Positions 6,321 through 11,567 of a stretch of DNA of 11,567 nt are shown piece after piece. Source of the stretch: an uncultured Carnobacterium sp. (GTDB lineage: Bacteria; Bacillota; Bacilli; Lactobacillales; Aerococcaceae); assembly GCA_937923125.1 (NCBI GenBank), contig CALALK010000072.1, forward strand, positions 1-11,567. The letters are read 5' to 3'. A model generated the notes under the pieces. The model was not told the DNA's origin, made no database searches, and worked only from the letters and a program-made list of their open reading frames with translations. Position 1 is the stretch's first letter. Each line of letters opens with the position of its first letter. The translations under genes were made by a program, and so were the position numbers.

Positions 6321-7161
6321 AAAGTTTTATGAACTTGGTTTGTATGAAAAATCAATGCCAAACACACTTAGTTTTAGAGAAAAGTTAGAAACAGTTAAAG
6401 CAACTGGATTTGACTTTTTAGAAATCAGTATCGATGAAACTGATGAAAAATTAAGTCGTCTAGAATGGACAAAAGAAGAACGCCAACAACTACTAAACGA
6501 TATGTTTAAAACAGGTGTTCCAATTCGTTCAATGTGCTTAAGTGGCCACCGTAAATATCCATTTGGATCACACGATGAAGCTACTCGTGCACGTAGTCTA
6601 GAAATCATGGAAAAAGCGATTCAATTAGCAGATGATTTAGGTGTTCGTGTTATCCAATTAGCTGGATACGATGTTTACTACGAAGAAGGAGATGCAGTAA
6701 CACTTGATTACTTCATCCAAAACCTTAAAAAAGCTACAGAGATGGCGTCACAAAAAGGAATTCTTCTTGGATTCGAAACAATGGAAACTCCATTTATGAA
6801 CACTGTAGAAAAATCTATGCGTTTTGTTGAATTAGTAAACTCTCCATACTTACAAGTATATCCAGACTCAGGTAACTTAATGAACGCTTCATTAGAACCT
6901 GGTGCAAAAAATGTCTATGAAGATATCGAATTAGGAAGAGGGCATATTGTTGCAGCTCACTTAAAAGAAACAATTCCTGGACATTACCGTGAAATTCCAT
7001 TTGGTACTGGCCAAATCGATTTCAAACGTATGGTGGATACATTCTTATCCATCGGGGTAAATCGTTTCACTGGTGAATTCTGGTATGTAGGTCAAGAAAA
7101 CTGGTTAGAAGACATTAAGTTTGCAAACCAATTCTTAAGATCTCATTTCCCAAATATTTAG
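6310..7161 (+). CDS. ulaE: L-xylulose-5-phosphate 3-epimerase (UlaE)
   Basis: Cytoplasmic TIM-barrel epimerase that turns L-xylulose 5-phosphate into L-ribulose 5-phosphate. From the ATG at 6310 the protein is 283 residues, matching E. coli UlaE (284). The metal ligands line up: E156 in [12 protein letters not shown]186 in VYPDSGN, H217 in AAHLKET and E256 in TGEFW. The N-terminus GLYEKSMPN and [13 protein letters not shown] at 75-87 are typical. The start is uncertain: in-frame ATGs lie at 6292, 6301 and 6310, and the only ribosome-site-like run is GGAG at 6294-6297, which is too close to 6301 and rather far from 6310. I chose 6310 by family length. In every case it overlaps the ulaF stop (6318-6320), so translation is probably coupled. 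It is the last gene of the ula operon. Confidence 0.93.
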   Translation: MDNKKFYELGLYEKSMPNTLSFREKLETVKATGFDFLEISIDETDEKLSRLEWTKEERQQLLNDMFKTGVPIRSMCLSGHRKYPFGSHDEATRARSLEIMEKAIQLADDLGVRVIQLAGYDVYYEEGDAVTLDYFIQNLKKATEMASQKGILLGFETMETPFMNTVEKSMRFVELVNSPYLQVYPDSGNLMNASLEPGAKNVYEDIELGRGHIVAAHLKETIPGHYREIPFGTGQIDFKRMVDTFLSIGVNRFTGEFWYVGQENWLEDIKFANQFLRSHFPNI

Positions 7162-7164
7162 ATT

Positions 7165-7197
7165 GAAACCTTCCTTTACTAGGGAGGTTTCTTTTTT
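7165..7197 (+). terminator. Rho-independent terminator of the ula operon
   Basis: An 11-bp stem (7165-7175 with 7181-7191, one G-U pair), a 5-base loop and TTTTTT directly after it. It starts 4 bases past the ulaE stop and ends the ula transcript before the phn promoter. Confidence 0.92.
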
Positions 7198-7271
7198 ACC
7201 TTAATCACTGAACGACCATGATTAAAAGTTCGTGTTTCATACGCTTACAATTAATTTCTAATGTTTGAAAT

Positions 7272-7304
7272 ATGTAAATTTTATGAAAATACTCATATTT
7301 ACAT
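7272..7304. repeat. Inverted repeat upstream of the phn promoter
   Basis: ATGTAAAT at 7272-7279 and its exact reverse complement ATTTACAT at 7297-7304, separated by 17 bases. The right arm ends 9 bases before the -35 hexamer. The centre-to-centre distance of 25 bases is a little over two helical turns, which would suit a pair of regulator sites. It lies upstream of the predicted transcription start, so it would act as DNA, not RNA. Both arms are AT-rich, so chance remains possible. Confidence 0.45.
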
Positions 7305-7313
7305 TGTTATGGG

Positions 7314-7342
7314 TTGTAATTTTCGTGTATGTCTTGTAAGAT
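7314..7342 (+). promoter_or_regulatory. Promoter of the phnDCEE operon
   Basis: -35 TTGTAA at 7314-7319, a 17-bp spacer, and -10 TAAGAT at 7337-7342. The predicted start near 7349 gives a leader of about 60 bases before phnD. Further TTGTWA copies lie at 7304-7309 and 7334-7339, on a 10-bp repeat with the -35. An inverted repeat ATGTAAAT/ATTTACAT (7272-7279, 7297-7304) sits just upstream. The rest of 7198-7408 shows no gene or known riboswitch. Confidence 0.65.
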
Positions 7343-7408
7343 TATTAAAGGGGTTAAGAAAATCTTAATTTCAAACTATATAACCGTATCTTAGGAGGAT
7401 ATTTTTTT

Positions 7409-8467
7409 ATGAAAAAGTCTTTTTGGTCTAAATTAGCAATTGGTTTATCATCATTAGCGCTTTTAGCGGGGTGCTCAAGTAATTCAGGTTCTGAATCATC
7501 TCAAAGTCAAAGTGGTTCAAAAACAATCGAAACTTTAAAAGTTGCTTTTGTTCCTTCTCGTGACCCTGAAACAATTGTTACTACAACAGAACCATTAAAA
7601 GAATTATTGAAAAAAGAATTAGCTAAAGAAGGTTACGATGTTAAGAACGTTGAGATTTCAGTTGGTACAAGTTTTGACGCAGTAGGGGAAGCATTAGCAT
7701 CTGGTAGTGCGGATGTAGGTTTCTTACCTGGTGGTACTTATGTTTTATATGACAAAGAAGTTGACGTATTATTAACAGCTACTCGTGATAATTTATTAAA
7801 AGATTCTACTAATCCTAAAGATTGGAACGATGGAAAAGAAACACCTCGTGGTACTGATCAAGCAACTTCATACAAAGGCTTAGTAATTGCAGGACCAACT
7901 GAAAAAGGGAAAGAATTAGCAGCAAAAATTAATAGCGGCCAAGAATTAACTTGGGATGACTTAAATTCAGCTAAATGGGGAGTTTTAGGAACTTCTTCTT
8001 CTTCAGGTTATATCTATCCAACATTATGGTTACAAGATAAATATGGTAAAGGGATCTCAGACTTACAAAACGTTGTACAATCTGACTCATACGCAAGTTC
8101 TGCAGCTCGTTTAGCTTCAGGACAAATCGATATCATGGTTGGTTATGCGGATGTTCGTAATGACTACGCTAAAAAATGGACTAGCGATTATGGTCGTTCA
8201 GAAGATATCTTTAAAGAAACAAACGTTATCGGTGTAACTCCAGATATTTACAATGATACAATTTCAGTAAGTAAATCTTCTCCGATTGTTGACGATGCTT
8301 TTAAAGAAGCTTTTGCAAATGCAATGATTAATATTGCTCAAACAGAAGAAGGAAAAGCAGTCATTAAAATCTACTCTCATAAAGGCTACAAGAAAGCTAA
8401 TGCTAGCGATTATGATAAAGAACGCGAAGCACAAAAACTATTAAAGAAACTAAAATCAGGTAACTAA
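7409..8467 (+). CDS. phnD: Phosphonate/phosphite-family ABC transporter substrate-binding lipoprotein (PhnD-like)
   Basis: Extracellular lipid-anchored receptor of an ABC importer in the PhnD (phosphate/phosphite/phosphonate-binding) family. A signal peptide runs MKKSFWSKLAIGLSSLALLAG with the lipobox LLAGC, so C22 is the lipidated first residue; a Ser/Gly-rich linker follows to about residue 38. The periplasmic-type fold starts at KVAFVPSRDPE (44-54), and TSSSSGYIYP (195-204) is the SxSGY loop that holds the phosphoryl group in this family. A longer than usual hydrophilic stretch lies at about 126-156. The length of 352 residues is normal for Gram-positive members. An AGGAGG site at 7393-7398 fixes the start. 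The ligand cannot be named: the family includes phosphonate, phosphite and thiamine-pyrophosphate binders, and no phosphonate catabolic gene is nearby. Confidence 0.9.
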   Translation: MKKSFWSKLAIGLSSLALLAGCSSNSGSESSQSQSGSKTIETLKVAFVPSRDPETIVTTTEPLKELLKKELAKEGYDVKNVEISVGTSFDAVGEALASGSADVGFLPGGTYVLYDKEVDVLLTATRDNLLKDSTNPKDWNDGKETPRGTDQATSYKGLVIAGPTEKGKELAAKINSGQELTWDDLNSAKWGVLGTSSSSGYIYPTLWLQDKYGKGISDLQNVVQSDSYASSAARLASGQIDIMVGYADVRNDYAKKWTSDYGRSEDIFKETNVIGVTPDIYNDTISVSKSSPIVDDAFKEAFANAMINIAQTEEGKAVIKIYSHKGYKKANASDYDKEREAQKLLKKLKSGN

Positions 8468-8491
8468 TAAACACGTAATGAATATCAAATG

Positions 8492-8522
8492 AGGGTTAGG
8501 ATATTTCTCCTGACCCTTTTTT
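8492..8522 (+). terminator. Internal terminator / attenuating hairpin between phnD and phnC
   Basis: A 10-bp stem (8492-8501 with 8508-8517, one G-U pair), a 6-base loop and a run of six T (8517-8522). It has the full form of an intrinsic terminator, yet lies between phnD and phnC of the same transporter, with no clear promoter after it in the 18 bases before phnC. It probably lets only part of transcription through, giving more binding protein than membrane complex. Confidence 0.8.
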
Positions 8523-8540
8523 GAGAAAGAGGCAATAATT

Positions 8541-9305
8541 ATGATTAAATTCGAGAATGTATCAAAGACTTATCCTAATGGAGTTAAAGGTCTTCAAAAT
8601 ATTAATTTAGAAATTGAACAAGGAGAATTCGTTTCTATCATAGGCTTGTCAGGCGCTGGTAAATCAACATTAATTCGTACAATTAACCGCATGCTTGACA
8701 TTAGTGAAGGGAAACTGACAGTTGATGGTATTGATGTTAGTTCATTAAAAGGGAAATCACTACGTAAATTCCGTCGTAACAAAGTAGGGATGATTTTCCA
8801 ATCATTCAACCTCGTTACTAGAACGACTGTTATTAAAAATGTATTAACATCTATCGTTCCTGATATTCCTTTCTTCCGTTCACTTTTTGGAATTTATACG
8901 AAAAAAGAAAAACTTCATGCACTAGAAGCGTTGGATAAAGTAGGAATCGTTGATAAAGCCTTTATCCGTGCAGATCAGTTATCAGGTGGTCAACAACAAC
9001 GTGTCGCTTTAGCTCGTACATTAGCTCAAAATCCAGAAATTATTCTTGCTGACGAACCAGTGGCAGCACTAGATCCTGTAACAGCTAAACGCGTTATGGA
9101 AGACTTTAAACGAATCAACAAAGAGATGAACATTTCTATCCTTTTAAATATTCACCACGTTGAATTAGCGTTAGAATACGCAGATCGTATTTTAGGAATT
9201 AGAGACGGTGAAATTGTGTATGATGGTCCAAGTAACGAAGTAACACCTGAAGTCTTAGATTTAATCTATAAAGGAAAGGTGGAGGGGTTGAATGAAACTA
9301 AGTAA
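8541..9305 (+). CDS. phnC: Phosphonate-family ABC transporter ATPase (PhnC)
   Basis: Cytoplasmic ATP-hydrolysing subunit that drives the PhnD/PhnE importer. All ABC motifs are present in the 254 residues: Walker A GLSGAGKST at 35-43, Q-loop glutamine Q87 in IFQSFNLV, signature LSGGQQQR at 147-154, Walker B IILADEP with D171 and catalytic E172, D-loop AALDP, and the switch histidine H205 in LNIHHVELA. The inserted helical stretch NVLTSIVPDIPFFRSLFGIYT at about 100-120 is characteristic of PhnC and separates it from other importer ATPases. No strong ribosome site precedes the ATG (weak GAGG at 8529-8532). It follows a terminator-like hairpin, and its last 14 bases overlap phnE1, so the two are translationally coupled. 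Confidence 0.95.
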   Translation: MIKFENVSKTYPNGVKGLQNINLEIEQGEFVSIIGLSGAGKSTLIRTINRMLDISEGKLTVDGIDVSSLKGKSLRKFRRNKVGMIFQSFNLVTRTTVIKNVLTSIVPDIPFFRSLFGIYTKKEKLHALEALDKVGIVDKAFIRADQLSGGQQQRVALARTLAQNPEIILADEPVAALDPVTAKRVMEDFKRINKEMNISILLNIHHVELALEYADRILGIRDGEIVYDGPSNEVTPEVLDLIYKGKVEGLNETK

Positions 9306-10110
9306 ACTCTTCGCACCAAAGGAATACACGTTAGAAAACGGAACTACCGTAAAAGAACCACGCTCGAAAGCAATTATCATTACAATTTTACTACTTATTG
9401 CTATGTATTATGCTGGTAAAGTAACTGGTTTTAACGTTAAGACCATTGTGCAACGTGGCGGCCAATTCTTCGTTATTATCGGAAAAATGTTCCCACCAAA
9501 TTGGGAATATTCAAATTCAATCTGGACCCCATTAATTGATACCATTAAAATGTCATTATTAGGTTCGTTATTGGGCTCGATCTTAGTCATTCCTTTTGCC
9601 ATCATTGCTTCAAGTAATATTGTAAAAAATAAATTTGTTATTAGTTTAAGTCGTTTATTTCTAAGTATTGTACGTACATTACCAACGTTAGTAACAGCTC
9701 TAATTGCGACGTATATCTTCGGGTTAGGTACAATCGCTGGTACTTTTGCGATTGCAACATATACATTTGCGTATTGCGGTAAACAACTCTATGAACAAAT
9801 TGAAACAGTAGATATGGGGGCTTTTGAGGCTGCAGAAGCATTAGGAGCTACAAAAGGTAAAGCCTTCTCAAGTGCTATTATTCCTCAAATTTTACCAGGA
9901 TACATCGCATCTTCTTTATACTGTTTTGAAGGGAACGTTCGTTATGCTTCAATCCTAGGTTATGTAGGTGCCGGTGGTATCGGGATTATCTTAAACGAAA
10001 ACTTAGGTTGGCGTGAATATAGCAATGTCGGTATGATTTTAGTGATTCTGTTCTTCACTGTAGTCATTATCGAAAGTATTAGTTATTATTTACGTACTAA
10101 ATTAGCGTAG
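9292..10110 (+). CDS. phnE: Phosphonate-family ABC transporter permease, first copy (PhnE1)
   Basis: Integral membrane permease of the PhnE family (MetI-like fold), forming the channel with the second permease. It has 272 residues with about six hydrophobic segments: near 27-41, 83-107, 122-144, 146-162, 215-235 and 245-266. The cytoplasmic EAA loop that docks on the ATPase is well kept at 179-199 (EAAEALGATKGKAF, then IIPQ). It also shows the PhnE hallmarks SIVRTLPTLV and GYVGAGGIG. The start lies within phnC, with GGAGGGG (9281-9287) as a strong ribosome site. It ends 9 bases before the second permease. Presence of two unlike permeases points to a heterodimeric channel. Confidence 0.93.
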   Translation: MKLSKLFAPKEYTLENGTTVKEPRSKAIIITILLLIAMYYAGKVTGFNVKTIVQRGGQFFVIIGKMFPPNWEYSNSIWTPLIDTIKMSLLGSLLGSILVIPFAIIASSNIVKNKFVISLSRLFLSIVRTLPTLVTALIATYIFGLGTIAGTFAIATYTFAYCGKQLYEQIETVDMGAFEAAEALGATKGKAFSSAIIPQILPGYIASSLYCFEGNVRYASILGYVGAGGIGIILNENLGWREYSNVGMILVILFFTVVIIESISYYLRTKLA

Positions 10111-10119
10111 GAGGGGACA

Positions 10120-10932
10120 ATGATGAATGAAGCAGTATTAAATCAATATCAAAAAGCCCCTCGTACATGGATTGTAAAATTAATTGTTGTTTTAATTCTA
10201 GTAACTCTTGTTGCTTGGTCTGGAACAACGATTGAATTAAGTAAAATACCTGAAAATGGGGCAGAGATTTCAAAGAATATCATTAAAGGTATTTTTTCAC
10301 CGGATACAACTCTTCTATTTGATAGAACAAATAAAGGGGTAGCTTATCTTTTATTAGAAACGATCTGTATTGCGTTTCTAGGAACATTAGTTGGCTCAAT
10401 TTTAGCAATTCCATTTGCGTTTTTATCAGCAACAAATATCGTTCCAAAACCTGTAGCATTAGTATTTCGTACATTAATTATGGCCATTCGTACGGTTCCT
10501 ACATTAATCTATGGATTGATGTTTATCCGTGTAACTGGACCAGGTGCGTTCACAGGGCTATTAACAATGTCTGTAGCATCTATTGGGATGATTTCTAAGC
10601 TTTATATTGAAGCGATTGAAGACTTAGATTACAAGATTTTAGAATCTTTAGACGCCAGTGGATGTAACTTATATCAAAAAATCCGTTTCGGGATTTTACC
10701 ACAGTTAATTCCGTCATTTATCTCTACAGTGATTTATCGTTTTGATATGAACTTAAGGGATGCAACTGTACTAGGGATGGTAGGTGCCGGCGGTATTGGT
10801 TCACCATTAATGTTTGCTATGAGTGCTTATAAATGGAATGAAGTAGGGGCAATTTTATGTGGATTAATCATTTTAGTATTATTCATTGAGTTTGTGTCTA
10901 CTAAGATTCGTACACGTTTAGCACGTGGTTAA
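10120..10932 (+). CDS. phnE: Phosphonate-family ABC transporter permease, second copy (PhnE2)
   Basis: Second MetI-like permease of the importer, 270 residues, with about six hydrophobic segments (near 18-34, 78-104, 114-135, 143-160, 197-215 weak, 240-260). It shares RTVPTLIYG and GMVGAGGIG with the first copy. Its ATPase-docking EAA loop is more divergent: at 175-195 it reads ESLDASG followed later by ILPQ, with D in place of the second conserved Ala. The ribosome site AGGAGGGG (10109-10116) starts on the stop of phnE1. Two adjacent ATGs (10120 and 10123) are possible; the second is better spaced, and the difference is one Met. Together with PhnE1 it would make a heterodimeric pore. It is the last gene of the operon. 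Confidence 0.93.
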   Translation: MMNEAVLNQYQKAPRTWIVKLIVVLILVTLVAWSGTTIELSKIPENGAEISKNIIKGIFSPDTTLLFDRTNKGVAYLLLETICIAFLGTLVGSILAIPFAFLSATNIVPKPVALVFRTLIMAIRTVPTLIYGLMFIRVTGPGAFTGLLTMSVASIGMISKLYIEAIEDLDYKILESLDASGCNLYQKIRFGILPQLIPSFISTVIYRFDMNLRDATVLGMVGAGGIGSPLMFAMSAYKWNEVGAILCGLIILVLFIEFVSTKIRTRLARG

Positions 10933-10952
10933 TGTATCTATTAAATAACAAA

Positions 10953-10987
10953 AAAACGACTTACAGAGAGTTTCTGTAGGTCGTTTT
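10953..10987. terminator. Bidirectional terminator between phnE2 and the DUF624 gene
   Basis: A 15-bp stem (10953-10967 with 10973-10987, one G-U pair) with a 5-base loop. It has an A run on the left and a T run on the right, so each strand reads a hairpin followed by U residues. It lies between two convergent genes and can end both the phn transcript and the minus-strand gene. Confidence 0.9.
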
Positions 10988-11002
10988 CATTTATAATTCT
11001 AT

Positions 11003-11567
11003 CTATTTTACCTTTGTGAAAATTTCACGAATTAACGGTGCAAAACTATATGCAACAGCTGCGAAGCCAATCACTAAGAAAAATGATAATACAGGAACCG
11101 TTTGATAGATGAAGAATAAGCTGGCAGTTACTAAAACAACTGCCATAACGAATGCTTGAACTGGCATTACGACGATTAATAAGTAACTGTTTTTTACTAA
11201 TCGTTTAATTGAGCTAAAATACTGAGTCGTCATAGCAAGACCAATAATTGAAGCTATAATAGTTACGATTAAAATTAACGCTGATAACATAAATAACATA
11301 AAACCAATGATTCTAAATAAATCAGCATTATTATTAGCAAAGTTCCAGTAAAATTGAGCCATATAAACCATAGCAGCAATTAGAACTAAATACACGATCC
11401 ATAAGAGCATCTTTTTAGTAATATCACGTTTAAACTCGTTCCAAAACGGCTTAACGAGTGTACGATTTTCATCCTCAGAAAGGTTAAGCGTCGTATGGAT
11501 TAATGCAGCTAATGCAGGACCAATGGTTATAATAGGTATACATAGAACGATAAATAAAAGATTTAAT
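11003..11567 (-). CDS. DUF624 / YesL-like membrane protein, 5' end missing
   Basis: The minus-strand frame is open from its TAG stop (11003-11005) to the right edge of the window, so the gene continues outside. An ATG at 11408-11410 is internal: upstream residues still read as the family, including IVLCIPIITIGPALAALIHTT and KPFWNEFKRD, which fit the N-terminal pattern of DUF624 (lPvvTiGPAlaAl, then a Phe/Trp-rich Phe-x-x-x-Phe-Lys stretch). About 187 residues are visible of a protein usually slightly over 200, so only the start is lost. Four or five hydrophobic segments follow, in a small integral membrane protein. YesL-type proteins often lie in sugar-utilisation loci, but their function is unknown. 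The gene converges on phnE2 and shares its terminator. Confidence 0.8.
   Translation of the reverse strand, partial: LNLLFIVLCIPIITIGPALAALIHTTLNLSEDENRTLVKPFWNEFKRDITKKMLLWIVYLVLIAAMVYMAQFYWNFANNNADLFRIIGFMLFMLSALILIVTIIASIIGLAMTTQYFSSIKRLVKNSYLLIVVMPVQAFVMAVVLVTASLFFIYQTVPVLSFFLVIGFAAVAYSFAPLIREIFTKVK

Noticed and set aside
7235..7248. Possible cre site before phnD (TTCATACGCTTACA)
   Set aside because: The right half fits but the left half misses three defined positions, and it is about 70 bases upstream of the -35.
7198..7408. Possible riboswitch before phnD
   Set aside because: The predicted leader is only about 60 bases, holding a weak 6-bp hairpin (7354-7368); there is no terminator or conserved riboswitch core.
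11003..11410. ATG at 11408-11410 as the true start of the minus-strand gene
   Set aside because: The frame stays open upstream to the window edge and encodes conserved DUF624 sequence (IPIITIGPALAAL), so the gene begins outside the window.
1..11567. A defence system, mobile element or wholly new gene cluster
   Set aside because: Every gene belongs to a recognisable housekeeping, ascorbate, transporter or DUF624 family; no transposase, integrase, direct-repeat array or unknown gene cluster was seen.

Overview
The window is AT-rich DNA with the codon habits (TTA for Leu, CGT for Arg), strong AAGGAGG-type ribosome binding sites and intrinsic terminators of a low-GC Firmicute. The rluD-pyrR pairing, PTS sugar uptake and PyrR regulator fit Bacilli, most likely a lactic acid bacterium (Lactobacillales). 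I cannot place the genus from sequence alone. There are no tRNA or rRNA genes, insertion sequences, CRISPR arrays or prophage genes.

Layout. (1) 1-1184: the 3' part of an RluD/YlyB-type pseudouridine synthase followed closely by pyrR, closed by a strong terminator. (2) 1185-1476: a 5' regulatory region with a well-formed promoter, a CcpA (cre)-like site and several palindromes. (3) 1477-7197: a complete L-ascorbate operon in the order ulaD-ulaG-ulaC-ulaA-ulaB-ulaF-ulaE, with stable intercistronic hairpins between ulaG/ulaC and ulaA/ulaB, closed by a terminator. (4) 7198-10987: a promoter and a phosphonate-family ABC importer, phnD-phnC-phnE1-phnE2, with a terminator-like hairpin directly after the binding-protein gene. 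(5) 10988-11567: a convergent DUF624/YesL-like membrane protein gene on the minus strand that runs off the right edge.

How it works together. The UlaA/B/C phosphotransferase brings in L-ascorbate as L-ascorbate 6-phosphate. UlaG opens the lactone to 3-keto-L-gulonate 6-phosphate, UlaD decarboxylates it to L-xylulose 5-phosphate, UlaE epimerises this to L-ribulose 5-phosphate and UlaF gives D-xylulose 5-phosphate, which enters the pentose phosphate or phosphoketolase pathway. Every enzyme and PTS subunit is present with its key residues; no ula regulator is seen. The Phn importer has no C-P lyase or phosphonatase gene beside it, so its true ligand is open.

No gene here looks like a wholly new system. 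The most interesting signals are non-coding. The ula and phn promoters share the same design: two TTGTWA repeats 10 bp apart, the second being the -35 box, then a 17-bp spacer to the -10. In addition, three intra-operon hairpins sit where subunit stoichiometry would be set. The strong AGA codon bias of pyrR against its CGT-using neighbours is also worth a look.
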